Shown here: positions 21,310 to 29,271 of the stretch, piece by piece
How positions within the stretch are numbered: the stretch's first letter is position 1
How the letters are laid out: each line of letters opens with the position of its first letter
Source: Dechloromonas hankyongensis
Lineage (GTDB): Bacteria; Pseudomonadota; Gammaproteobacteria; Burkholderiales; Rhodocyclaceae
Assembly: GCF_022012295.1 (NCBI RefSeq)
Contig: NZ_JAKLTN010000006.1
Location: forward strand, 28,197 to 92,196
Direction of reading: 5' to 3'
DNA length: 64,000 bases
Translations under genes and position numbers: made by a program
The notes under the pieces: model-generated
What the model saw: only the letters and a program-made list of their open reading frames with translations
Told to the model about the DNA's origin: nothing
Databases searched by the model: none

Positions 21310-21660
21310 ATGCCCTCCGGAATCACGATGCAGTCCGGTTGGCCAGTGCTGAAAGGAGCGCCGCTGTTGCTGGCGCTCCTTTCTTTTTCTGCCGCGGCGC
21401 AGACGGTTGCCGAGGTGACCATCGCCGGCTACCAGTTTCAGCCGGCCGAGGTCAGCATCAAGGTCGGCGATAGCGTGCGGTGGACCAATCGCGAAAAGCG
21501 GACCAGCCATTCGGTGCTCTTCCCGGCCGAAGGCGGGCTGGAGTCCGAACGGATGTTTCCCGACGAAAGCTGGGAGCGCCGCTTCGAGCAGGCCGGACGT
21601 TACGACTATCATTGCGGTCCGCATCCGGAAATGAAAGGTGTTGTCGTTGTCGGCGAGTAA
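21310..21660 (+). CDS. Amicyanin-like cupredoxin
   Basis: A 116-residue exported type I copper protein. After a hydrophobic leader it has the cupredoxin strands and the ligand set His67 (in RTSHSV), Cys102, His105 and Met108 in HCGPHPEM. The C-x2-H-x2-M spacing is that of amicyanin rather than plastocyanin or pseudoazurin (C-x2-H-x4-M). Lying inside the nir operon, it is a plausible electron donor to nitrite reductase, which pseudoazurin or cytochrome c551 serves elsewhere. A start at 21328 (MQSGWPV) is also possible. It overlaps the next gene by 14 bases. Confidence 0.85.
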   Translation: MPSGITMQSGWPVLKGAPLLLALLSFSAAAQTVAEVTIAGYQFQPAEVSIKVGDSVRWTNREKRTSHSVLFPAEGGLESERMFPDESWERRFEQAGRYDYHCGPHPEMKGVVVVGE

Positions 21661-21964
21661 GGTCGTATGGGGTTTGTTGTTGCTGGCGACGGCCGCGTGG
21701 GCCGCGGAGCCCGATGCGCAGCGACAGAAGGAACTGGTCCATCTGGTGCGCCAGGATTGCGGCTCCTGTCACGGCATGACGCTGAAAGGCGGGCTGGGGC
21801 CGGCACTGTTGCCGGAAACCTTGCGCGACAAGCCGGTCGAAGGACTGGTGGCGACCATTTATTATGGCCGCCCGGGAACGCCGATGCCGCCCTGGAAGCA
21901 ATTCATGTCCGAAGCCGAGGCGGCCTGGATAGTCGATAAACTGATGACGAAATTCCCCGAGTGA
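21647..21964 (+). CDS. nirC: Cytochrome c55X, NirC
   Basis: A small monohaem c-type cytochrome of about 105 residues with a signal peptide (VVWGLLLLATAAWA) and one haem site, CGSCH, in a class I fold. NirC sits between nirS and nirF in many denitrifiers and has been proposed as electron acceptor in the last step of haem d1 synthesis. A TTG start at 21647 is favoured because GAAAGG lies 8 bases upstream. The in-frame GTG at 21638 overlaps that site. The gene begins inside the cupredoxin coding region, so the two are probably coupled. Confidence 0.85.
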   Translation: MSASKVVWGLLLLATAAWAAEPDAQRQKELVHLVRQDCGSCHGMTLKGGLGPALLPETLRDKPVEGLVATIYYGRPGTPMPPWKQFMSEAEAAWIVDKLMTKFPE

Positions 21965-21971
21965 GAATCCG

Positions 21972-23135
21972 ATGCGCCTGCTGCTGAGTCTGTTCCTCGC
22001 CCTGTTGCTCAATGCCTGTGCCGGCCCACAAGTGCGGGGTACGGGCGATCTTGGCCTGATCATCGAACGCTCGTCGGGCTACGTCACGCTGGTCAATACC
22101 ACATCGCGCCAGCCGTATGCCCGCATCGGCGGCCTGGGCGATCTGTCGCACGCCTCCGCCGTCTATTCGCGTGATGGCCGCTATGCCTTCATCTTCGGCC
22201 GCGACGGCGGGCTGACCAAGATCGATCTGCTCGAAGCGAAAATCGTCAAGCGCGTCATCCAGTCCGGCAACGCTATCGGCGGCTCGATTTCGCAGGATGG
22301 CCGCATCGTCGTCGCCCAGAACTACACACCGGGCGGCATCAAGGCCTTCGATGCCGAAACCCTGGAACTGCTCTCCGAAGTACCGGCCGAACATGCGCCG
22401 GGGCAATTCTCCAAGGTGGTCGGCCTGGCCGATACGGCCGGCAACAAGTTCGCCTATGCGCTGTTCGAGGGCGGCGAAATCCGCATCACCGATTTCAGCG
22501 ATCCGAAACAGCCGAAGACCCAGCGCTTCCCGGCCGGCAGCCAGCCCTACGATGGCCTGGTGACGCCGGATGGGCGCTATTTCATGGCCGGCCTGTTCGG
22601 CGAGGACGGCATCGCCCTGCTCGACCTGTGGCAGCCGGAAAAGGGCGCCCGCAAGATTCTCGAAAAATACGGCCGCGGCGAGGAAAAGCTGCCGGTGTTC
22701 AAGATGCCGCACCTGCGCGGCTGGTCGGTGGCGCAGGGCAAGGCCTACCTGCCGGCGATCGGCCGCCACGAGGTGCTGGTCGTTGATGTCGCGACCTGGA
22801 AGGAAGTCGGCCGCATTCCGGTGCGCGGCCAGCCGGTATTCGTCATGGCTCGCCCCGACGGGCGCCAGATCTGGGTCAATTTCGCCTTCCCCGACAATGG
22901 CAAGGTTGATGTCATTGATACCCTGGCCGGCCAGGTGGTGCATCGCATGGAGCCGGGAAAGGGCATCCTGCACATGGAATTCGCGCCGCGCGGCGAGAAC
23001 GTCTGGCTCTCCGCGCGCGACGACAACAAGGTGGTGATCTACAACACCGAAAACTTCGCCAAGCTGGGCGAAATCCCGGCCGACAGCCCGTCCGGCATCT
23101 TCTTCACTTCGCGCGCCGCGCGCATCGGCTTCTGA
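21972..23135 (+). CDS. nirF: Haem d1 biosynthesis protein NirF
   Basis: A 387-residue propeller protein related to the d1 domain of NirS but without a cytochrome c domain. It starts MRLLLSLFLALLLNAC, whose Cys16 fits a lipoprotein signal, as in known NirF. Repeats such as YSRDGRYAFIFGRDGG and VTPDGRYFMAGLFG form the blades. NirF binds haem d1 or its precursor and is required for its synthesis in the periplasm. It starts 8 bases after nirC and its stop overlaps the nirDL start (TGATG). Confidence 0.93.
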   Translation: MRLLLSLFLALLLNACAGPQVRGTGDLGLIIERSSGYVTLVNTTSRQPYARIGGLGDLSHASAVYSRDGRYAFIFGRDGGLTKIDLLEAKIVKRVIQSGNAIGGSISQDGRIVVAQNYTPGGIKAFDAETLELLSEVPAEHAPGQFSKVVGLADTAGNKFAYALFEGGEIRITDFSDPKQPKTQRFPAGSQPYDGLVTPDGRYFMAGLFGEDGIALLDLWQPEKGARKILEKYGRGEEKLPVFKMPHLRGWSVAQGKAYLPAIGRHEVLVVDVATWKEVGRIPVRGQPVFVMARPDGRQIWVNFAFPDNGKVDVIDTLAGQVVHRMEPGKGILHMEFAPRGENVWLSARDDNKVVIYNTENFAKLGEIPADSPSGIFFTSRAARIGF

Positions 23136-24103
23136 TGGACGACACCTTAGACTTTCACCTGCTGAACGACTTTCAGCGCGATTTTCCGCTCTGCCCGGCG
23201 CCGTTTGCCGAATTGGCCTCGCGCCTGGGGGTGGCCGAAAAGCTGGTGCTCGGCCGCCTCGACAACCTGCGCCGCGAAGGCAAGATCTCGCGGGTCGGCG
23301 CCGTCTTCGCCCCCAAGCGCATCGGCGCCTCGACCCTGGCCGCCATGGCGGTGCCGCCGGAAAAACTGGAAGCGGTGGCCGCAGCGGTCAATCGCTTTCC
23401 CGAGGTCAATCACAACTACGAGCGGGAGCACCGCTACAACCTGTGGTTCGTCGTCACCGCCGCCAGCGAAGGCCGTCTGCAGGCAACGCTGGGCGCCATC
23501 GCGCAGGCCGCCGGTTATCCGCTGATGCCCTTGCCGCTGCTCGAGGAATTCCATATCGATCTCGGTTTCTCGCTGGCCGGCGAAGCGAAGAAGAATGTCG
23601 CCGCCGCCCGGCCGGTGGCGCCGGCCCAGCCCATCGGCGAGATCGAACGACGGCTGATTTCCGTGCTGCAGGAAGGCCTGCCCATGTTCATCCGGCCTTT
23701 CCAGCTGATTGCCAGCCGCGTCGGCAGTTCGGAGAGCGAAGTGCTCGGCCGTATCCGCCGGTGGCTGGAAGAGGGGGCGATCAAGCGTTTCGGCGTCGTC
23801 GTCCGCCATCACGAACTGGGCTACCGGGCCAATGCCATGCTGGTGCACGACATTCCCGACGACCGGGTCAGCGACATGGGCCGCGCCCTGGCCGAAGAGC
23901 CGGCCGTGACCCTGTGCTACCGCCGGCCGCGCTGCCTGCCGGAGTGGCCGTACAACCTGTTCTGCATGATCCATGGCCGCGAGCGCGGCGAGGTCGAGGC
24001 GACCATCGCCGACCTGCGCCGCCGCCACGGCCTGGAAAGCTGCGCCCATGAAACCCTCTTTTCGCTGACGCGCTTCAAGCAGAACGGGGCGCGTTATGCC
24101 TGA
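23135..24103 (+). CDS. nirDL: Fused sirohaem decarboxylase subunit NirDL
   Basis: A 322-residue protein made of two Lrp/AsnC-like modules joined end to end: residues about 1-150 are the NirD half (winged helix, NHNYEREHRYNLWFV) and about 165-322 the NirL half (RVGSSESEVLGRIRRW, CYRRPRCLPEWPYNLFCMIHG). In some denitrifiers these are two genes, and here they are fused as in Paracoccus-type clusters. With NirG and NirH it removes two carboxyl groups from sirohaem to give didecarboxysirohaem, a haem d1 precursor. It overlaps both neighbours by a few bases. Confidence 0.93.
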   Translation: MDDTLDFHLLNDFQRDFPLCPAPFAELASRLGVAEKLVLGRLDNLRREGKISRVGAVFAPKRIGASTLAAMAVPPEKLEAVAAAVNRFPEVNHNYEREHRYNLWFVVTAASEGRLQATLGAIAQAAGYPLMPLPLLEEFHIDLGFSLAGEAKKNVAAARPVAPAQPIGEIERRLISVLQEGLPMFIRPFQLIASRVGSSESEVLGRIRRWLEEGAIKRFGVVVRHHELGYRANAMLVHDIPDDRVSDMGRALAEEPAVTLCYRRPRCLPEWPYNLFCMIHGRERGEVEATIADLRRRHGLESCAHETLFSLTRFKQNGARYA

Positions 24104-24554
24104 ATTGTCAGCGTTGGATCGCCGGATACTGGCCACCTTGCAGGGCGATTTCCCGATTTGCGAGCAGCCCTACGCCGCGGCGGCCGCCCAGCTCGGCATC
24201 GGCGAAAGCGAGTTGCTCGAGCGCCTGCAGCAGTTGTTGGCCGACAAGGTGCTGACCCGTTTCGGGCCGATGTTCCAGATCGAGGAAATGGGCGGCGCCT
24301 TCGTGCTGGCGGCGCTGGCCGCACCGGAGGAGCGCTACGAAGAGGTGGCGAGCCAGGTTAATGCCCTGCCGCAGGTGGCCCACAACTATCGGCGCGAACA
24401 CGCCTTGAACATGTGGTTCGTGCTGGCCACGGAAAGCAAAGCGGGGATAGCCGAAGCCATCGCCCGTATCGAACACGACACCGGCTTGCCGGTCTATGCC
24501 TTCCCGAAGGAACGGGAATATTTCGTCGAAATGAAGCTGGAGGCCAGGCTGTGA
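24096..24554 (+). CDS. nirG: Sirohaem decarboxylase subunit NirG
   Basis: A 152-residue Lrp/AsnC-like protein. An N-terminal winged helix (QLGIGESELLERLQQLL) is followed by an alpha-beta domain with AHNYRREHALNMWFVL, the motif shared by the NirD/G half of the sirohaem decarboxylase. It overlaps nirDL by 8 bases and nirH by 4. The order DL-G-H and the motif pattern make it NirG rather than NirD. Confidence 0.9.
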   Translation: MPELSALDRRILATLQGDFPICEQPYAAAAAQLGIGESELLERLQQLLADKVLTRFGPMFQIEEMGGAFVLAALAAPEERYEEVASQVNALPQVAHNYRREHALNMWFVLATESKAGIAEAIARIEHDTGLPVYAFPKEREYFVEMKLEARL

Positions 24555-25027
24555 TCGATCAAACCGACCGCGCCCTGATTGTCGCCACCCAGGGCGGCCT
24601 GCCGCTGGTACCGCGGCCTTATGCGGCCATTGCCGAGCAGCTGGGGATCGGTGCCGACGAAGTCATGCAGCGTTTGCGCAACATGGTCGAATCCGGAGTG
24701 ATACGCCGTATCGGCGCAGTGCCCAACCACTACGCCATCGGCTGGACGGCCAATGGCATGACGGTATGGGACGTCGCCGACGAACAGGTGGACGCACTCG
24801 GCGCCGTGGTCGGCGGGCTCGATTTCGTCACTCATTGCTACCGCCGGCCGCGCGCCATGCCGGCTTGGCCGTACAACCTGTTCGCCATGGTGCATGGGGC
24901 TTCGCGTGACGAATGCGCCGCCAAGGCAGCCGAAATCCGCGCACTGCTCGGTGCTGCCTGTGGGGGCAGCGATATCTTGTATTCGACCCGTATTCTGAAG
25001 AAGTCCGGGCTACGCATCGGCAGCTAG
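24551..25027 (+). CDS. nirH: Sirohaem decarboxylase subunit NirH
   Basis: A 158-residue member of the same family starting at a GTG that overlaps the nirG stop (GTGA). It has the NirL/H-type motif HCYRRPRAMPAWPYNLFAMVHG. Upstream in-frame codons back to 24413 lie wholly inside nirG and were not used. It is the last gene of the main nir block. nirJ and nirN, which normally follow, are found 13 kb away at 38404-41111. Confidence 0.92.
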   Translation: MIDQTDRALIVATQGGLPLVPRPYAAIAEQLGIGADEVMQRLRNMVESGVIRRIGAVPNHYAIGWTANGMTVWDVADEQVDALGAVVGGLDFVTHCYRRPRAMPAWPYNLFAMVHGASRDECAAKAAEIRALLGAACGGSDILYSTRILKKSGLRIGS

Positions 25028-25296
25028 TGGTCGCGGCTATGGCCGGAAGGTGCGTGAACGCGGTTTCCGGGCACTGGCCGGTTCGGTTCGGGAAATTTTC
25101 CGGCGGGACGCGGAATTCGTTTGCTATCTGGGGCAATAGTGCGTATTGTGCACTGCAGCGAATTTCAAGTAGTGTAGTCGTCTTGTTGGTTTAGTTCCCG
25201 TAGTTCTGCGGCGCCATTCCCCCCATTCTTACCTCGCCGTCTTGATCTCGCCCCACCCAGGGGCTATGCCCCGTAACTGTTTCGGAGATTCAAGAT
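25028..25296 (+). promoter_or_regulatory. Intergenic leader of the cold-shock gene
   Basis: 269 bases without a gene between nirH and csp. It holds a GGAAATTTTCC inverted repeat near 25090-25105 that may end nir transcription, and a GGGGCTATGCCCC hairpin at about 25259-25272. A long untranslated leader of this size is typical of cold-shock mRNAs, which refold with temperature. The promoter position is not clear. Confidence 0.4.
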
Positions 25297-25500
25297 ATGG
25301 CACAAGGTACCGTCAAGTGGTTTAACGATTCCAAAGGTTTTGGCTTCATCACCCCCGATGGTGGTGGCGAAGACCTGTTCGCGCATTTTTCGGCCATTCA
25401 GTCGCAAGGTTTCAAGACCCTGGCCGAAGGTCAGCGCGTCAGCTTTGAAGTGACCACCGGCCCGAAGGGCAAGCAAGCCAGCAACATCCAGGCTGCTTAA
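25297..25500 (+). CDS. Cold-shock protein, CspA family
   Basis: A 67-residue single cold-shock domain protein. The RNP1 motif KGFGFITPD and RNP2 motif DLFAHFSAI are both present, with [13 protein letters not shown] at the N terminus. Such proteins bind single-stranded RNA and DNA and melt secondary structure. CGGAG precedes the ATG by 9 bases. A terminator-like hairpin follows at 25508-25534, and infA lies 85 bases downstream. Confidence 0.95.
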   Translation: MAQGTVKWFNDSKGFGFITPDGGGEDLFAHFSAIQSQGFKTLAEGQRVSFEVTTGPKGKQASNIQAA

Positions 25501-25507
25501 GTTTTTG

Positions 25508-25534
25508 AAGCGGGCCCGTTCGGCGCCCGTTTTC
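25508..25534 (+). terminator. Terminator after the cold-shock gene
   Basis: CGGGC at 25511-25515 pairs with GCCCG at 25525-25529, inner CC with GG, loop GTTC and one bulged C, then TTTT. It is 10 bases past the csp stop. Confidence 0.6.
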
Positions 25535-25537
25535 CTC

Positions 25538-25561
25538 GTGGTCTGACGCCTGTCAGACCAC
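25538..25561 (+). repeat. Perfect inverted repeat upstream of infA
   Basis: GTGGTCTGAC, loop GCCT, GTCAGACCAC: ten perfect base pairs, ending about 15 bases before the infA ribosome site. It may be an operator, or an RNA stem affecting infA translation. Confidence 0.5.
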
Positions 25562-25585
25562 CTCATCCCCTGAATGGAGGCCGCC

Positions 25586-25843
25586 ATGGCCAAAGAAGAA
25601 TTGCTCGAGATGCAAGGCGTCGTTTCGGACGTAATGCCCGACTCACGCTTTCTCGTCACCCTGGAAAATGGTCATTCGCTCGTTGCCTACACTGCCGGCA
25701 AGATGCGCAAGCACCACATCCGCATTCTGGCCGGTGACAAGGTGACGCTCGAACTGTCACCGTATGACCTGAGCAAGGGGCGTATCACCTTCCGGCACAT
25801 TGAGGGACGTACTCCCGTAGCACCTCGGGTCAAGCGTTTTTGA
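25586..25843 (+). CDS. infA: Translation initiation factor IF-1
   Basis: An 85-residue S1/OB-fold protein ([42 protein letters not shown]) that binds the 30S A site during initiation. The C-terminal tail after KGRITFRH is longer and more basic than in the classic 72-residue IF-1, as in the second infA copy found in many Betaproteobacteria outside the ribosomal operon. GGAGG lies 6 bases before the ATG at 25586. The placement next to a cold-shock gene suggests a role at low temperature, which is inference. Confidence 0.93.
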   Translation: MAKEELLEMQGVVSDVMPDSRFLVTLENGHSLVAYTAGKMRKHHIRILAGDKVTLELSPYDLSKGRITFRHIEGRTPVAPRVKRF

Positions 25844-25866
25844 CCAAGGTGAAAATTGAATACTGA

Positions 25867-26043
25867 ATGAATATAGAACAAGAAAGAGCGCAGGCTCGCA
25901 AACTGTGCAAGGATTTGAGCATTACCGTATTGCCGTATGGAAATGCCTGGTGGTTGCTTGGCAATGGCATCAATCAGGTAGTTGGAGAGCTGGCAGGATT
26001 ATCGCCAGACCGTCTGGGTCGATTTCTCGTAACCCAACGTTAA
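25867..26043 (+). CDS. Small hypothetical protein, 58 residues
   Basis: An open frame of 58 codons from ATG 25867 to TAA 26041-26043. It begins MNIEQERAQARKLCKDLSIT and includes LPYGNAWWLLGNGI and ELAGLSPDRLGRF. The composition is more AT-rich than the neighbours and uses codons rare here (ATA, TTA, AGA). No Shine-Dalgarno is clear. It resembles short unassigned proteins with a GxAWxLxGxG pattern, but no family name can be given. It lies between infA and a bidirectional terminator and may be a recently acquired or decaying gene. Confidence 0.45.
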   Translation: MNIEQERAQARKLCKDLSITVLPYGNAWWLLGNGINQVVGELAGLSPDRLGRFLVTQR

Positions 26044-26156
26044 GCGTGAACTGGCACAAGCCGGAAATTCCGCCGATGTGGAGTTGTTAGCGAGCGGTCT
26101 GCGAGGTCGGTGTAGAGGCATCGCTTGCCAGATACCTTCATACCGATGAAACGAAT

Positions 26157-26185
26157 TAAAAGCCCGGCACAAGCCGGGCTTTTTC
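26157..26185. terminator. Bidirectional terminator
   Basis: AAAAGCCCGGC, loop ACAA, GCCGGGCTTTTT with T runs on both strands. It separates the plus-strand csp-infA region from the minus-strand GGDEF-EAL gene. Confidence 0.85.
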
Positions 26186-26203
26186 GTTGGGGGATAGTAC
26201 TGA

Positions 26204-26233
26204 GCAGTAACCATCGGGTGGTTAGGTTACTGC
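26204..26233 (-). repeat. Inverted repeat downstream of the GGDEF-EAL gene
   Basis: GCAGTAACC at 26204-26212 and GGTTACTGC at 26225-26233, nine perfect base pairs with a 12-base loop, 17 bases past the gene stop. There is no U tract; the terminator next to it has one. Confidence 0.5.
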
Positions 26234-26250
26234 GATGCGTTGAGCAAGAT

Positions 26251-29200
26251 TCAGGTATGGACCAGCGGCTGGGCGCTGCTCTCGATCTGCAACTGGTGCA
26301 GGATGGCCAATACCTCGTCGCGGGTGGCAAGCAGCCCGGGAAGCAGGGCGCGCGCCTCGCCGGTCTTGCCGTCGCGCCAGCAGATGTCGATGGCGTCGGC
26401 AATCCGGTGCAGGCGGCGGTGCGGCGCCTCGATCGCCTGAAAGGCCGGCAGGCGTTTGCAGAAGCCGGCGCCTTCGCTGGCCAGCCATTGGCCGAACTGG
26501 CACTGGCGATAATCATGCACGCGCCGGTGCGGCGGCGCCTGATCGTGCTCGAGCGCGAAGGCTAGCTGCTCGACCCAGCTGCGATGCGCGACTTCGGCGA
26601 TCAGCAAGGGATAGACCGTTTCGTCCCACTTGATGTCGCTGATCGTCCGCCATTCCGCCGGCGCTTGCCACTGCCTGGCCCAGTCGGCGAAGGCGTCGCC
26701 CGGCATCGGTTTGGCGATGCCGAACCCCTGGGCACGGTCGCACCCGAGCTGGATCAGGAAGCGGCCGTGTTCGACGGTTTCCACGCCTTCGGCGATGACT
26801 TCGCGCTGGAAAGAGCGGGCCAGGCCGATCACGCTGCGCACGATCACCAGGTTGTGGCTGTCGTTGAGGATTTCCCGGACAAAGCTCTGGTCGATCTTGA
26901 TGGTCTCGGCGGGCAGACGCTTCAAGTAAGTCAGCGACGAATAGCCGGTGCCGAAGTCGTCGAGCGCGAAGCGGATGCCCAGCTGGCGGCACTCATCGAT
27001 AACGCGCGAACTCTTGACCACGTCTTCGAGGGCGGCCGTTTCGAGAATTTCCAGCTCGAGGCGATGGGCGACTTCGGGGTGCAGGTAGAGGATGGCTTTC
27101 AGCTTCTCTATAAATTCCGGCGCCTGCAACTGCCGGGCCGCGATATTGACGCTGACCGGGATGGCGAAGCCGGCCGCCTGCCACGTTTCCATCTGCTGAA
27201 GGGCGGATTCGATGACCCAGTCGCCGATCAGCTTGATCAGGTCGTCGTCCTCGATCAGCGGCAGGAAATCGACCGGCGGCAGCAGGCCGCGTTCCGGGTG
27301 CTGCCAGCGGATCAGCGCTTCGGCACCGATCACCGTGCCCTGCCGGAGATCGACCTTGGGCTGGTAGTAGAGACGGAATTCCTGGTTGTCCAGCGCCTGT
27401 TCGATACGCAGGTAACGATCCTGGCGGCTGCGCTTGAACTTGTCCTGTTCGGTATCGAACAGGTGGCAGGAATTCTTGCCCGCCTCCTTGGCGTGGTACA
27501 TCGCCTGGTCGGCGTGGCGCAACAAGGTGTCGGGGTCGGCGTCGTCGTTGGGGAACAGGGTGATGCCCATGCTGGCCGAGATGGAGATATTGCCCGGCAC
27601 CTGGGTCAGTGGCGTGGAGATCAGCTGCAGGATGCGCAGCGCCGCCTCGCGGGCTTCGGCATGGCCGTCGATATCGTGCAGGAGCAGGACGAATTCGTCG
27701 CCGCCCAGGCGGGCCACGGTGTCGCCGCCACGCAGGGCACCCTGCAGGCGGCGGGCGATCTCGATCAGCACCTTGTCGCCGGTCAGGTGGCCCCAGGTAT
27801 CGTTGATCGGCTTGAAACCGTCGAGATCGAGATAGCAGATGGCAATCGACGTGCCGGTGCGCCGCGCCTGGGCGATGCCCTGGCCGAGGCGGTCGGCGAG
27901 CAGGACGCGGTTGGGCAGTTCGGTCAGGGCGTCGTAATAGGCGAGTTGGGTGAGCTGCTGTTCCTGCGCCTTGATGCGGCGGATGTCGGCGAAGACGGCG
28001 ACGTAGTTGCTCAATTTGCCTTCCGCGTTACGGACGGCGGAAATCGACAGCAGTTCGGGATAGATGTCGCCGAACTTGTTGCGGTTCCAGATTTCGCCGC
28101 GCCAACTGCCGGTTTCGCGGATGCTCTGCCACATCGCCTGGTAGAAGGCCTCGTCGTGGCGGCCGGATTTGAACATGCGCGGGCTGCGGCCGATGACTTC
28201 GTCGCGCTCCCAGCCGGTGATGCGGGTGAAGGCCGGGTTGACGTCGAGAATCATGCCGTCGGCGTCGGTCAGCGTGATGCCGTCGTGCGCGCTGCGGAAG
28301 GCGGTGGCGTGCAGCGACAGCTGCTTTTCGACGGCCAGTTGCGCGGCATAGCGGGCACTGAGTTCGCGGTGGGCGCGGCTCAGCGACTGGCGGGTGCGCT
28401 CGAGGCGGAAGATGAACCAGGCGAGAAAGGCAGCGAGCAGGATGGCCTCGGCGTAGAGCAGGCTACGGTAGCGGCCGGCCCGGGCCGATGCCTGGTCATG
28501 GGCGCGGGCGTAGTCGAGGAACAGCTTTTCCATTTGCTGGCGGCTGCCCAAGGCGACGATTTCCTGCGTCAGGCGATCAAGGTCGAGCAGGTGCTGGGTG
28601 ATCTGCTCGCCGTGTACCAGCAGGTTGGCGATCGCCTCGCCGGCCGCCGCGGCCTGCGGTTGGGCGCGCAACTGCTGGACATGCCGGGCGACGCGCAGGC
28701 TGCCTTCGATGCTGGGCGTGCGTGTGAAGGCGAGCATGGCGCGGACGTAGTGCTCCGTCTGCTGGCGCAGAGCAGGCCGCAGGGTCAAGGCCGGGCGTTC
28801 GAGCAGCTCTTCGGCGGCCACCGGGAAATAGGCCTGCGAATTGCGCAATACGGCGTTCTCGCGCTTGAAGCGGTCGATCAGTTCGGCTTTGCGGCCGACG
28901 GTGCGGGCGAGATCGGCAGCCTCGCGGCCGATCGACTCGCGCGCCGCCGGATCGAGAAAGGCCGGCGGGTGCTGGATGGTGCGCACGATACTTTCGGCTT
29001 GGCCGATCCGCTCGGTCAGGGCGTCGTAGTTGCGCACCAGCTCCAGGCGGTTGGCCAGCAGTTCGCCATCGACCAGAGTGTCGATCTCGCGCAAATCGCG
29101 TAGCCGGCGGGTGTAATCGGCATGGCTCTCCGGGGAGACGGCGGCGGAGTTGACGAAGGTCCAGGTCAGCAAGGCGATGCAGAGCAGCGCGCCGAGCACG

Positions 29201-29271
29201 GTCCACGGTCCGCTGATCCCGATATGCCATGGATTGCGGTCTTCCGGCTGGTTCAGGTCGGGCGCGTTCAT
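26251..29271 (-). CDS. GGDEF-EAL protein with PAS and C-terminal zinc-binding (CZB) domain
   Basis: A 1006-residue membrane protein. Two helices (about 21-41 and 275-295) flank a helical periplasmic sensor region. Then come a PAS domain (about 325-440), GGDEF (about 455-620; intact GGDEF plus an RGGD inhibitory site), EAL (about 635-885; GAEALIRW, DDFGTGYSSL, EGVET) and a C-terminal CZB domain with HRSW, CQFGQW and HRRLHRIA, the His/Cys zinc ligands. Both c-di-GMP synthesis and breakdown look possible. The ATG overlaps the stop of the peroxidase gene (ATGA), so the two are coupled. Confidence 0.9.
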   Translation of the reverse strand: MNAPDLNQPEDRNPWHIGISGPWTVLGALLCIALLTWTFVNSAAVSPESHADYTRRLRDLREIDTLVDGELLANRLELVRNYDALTERIGQAESIVRTIQHPPAFLDPAARESIGREAADLARTVGRKAELIDRFKRENAVLRNSQAYFPVAAEELLERPALTLRPALRQQTEHYVRAMLAFTRTPSIEGSLRVARHVQQLRAQPQAAAAGEAIANLLVHGEQITQHLLDLDRLTQEIVALGSRQQMEKLFLDYARAHDQASARAGRYRSLLYAEAILLAAFLAWFIFRLERTRQSLSRAHRELSARYAAQLAVEKQLSLHATAFRSAHDGITLTDADGMILDVNPAFTRITGWERDEVIGRSPRMFKSGRHDEAFYQAMWQSIRETGSWRGEIWNRNKFGDIYPELLSISAVRNAEGKLSNYVAVFADIRRIKAQEQQLTQLAYYDALTELPNRVLLADRLGQGIAQARRTGTSIAICYLDLDGFKPINDTWGHLTGDKVLIEIARRLQGALRGGDTVARLGGDEFVLLLHDIDGHAEAREAALRILQLISTPLTQVPGNISISASMGITLFPNDDADPDTLLRHADQAMYHAKEAGKNSCHLFDTEQDKFKRSRQDRYLRIEQALDNQEFRLYYQPKVDLRQGTVIGAEALIRWQHPERGLLPPVDFLPLIEDDDLIKLIGDWVIESALQQMETWQAAGFAIPVSVNIAARQLQAPEFIEKLKAILYLHPEVAHRLELEILETAALEDVVKSSRVIDECRQLGIRFALDDFGTGYSSLTYLKRLPAETIKIDQSFVREILNDSHNLVIVRSVIGLARSFQREVIAEGVETVEHGRFLIQLGCDRAQGFGIAKPMPGDAFADWARQWQAPAEWRTISDIKWDETVYPLLIAEVAHRSWVEQLAFALEHDQAPPHRRVHDYRQCQFGQWLASEGAGFCKRLPAFQAIEAPHRRLHRIADAIDICWRDGKTGEARALLPGLLATRDEVLAILHQLQIESSAQPLVHT

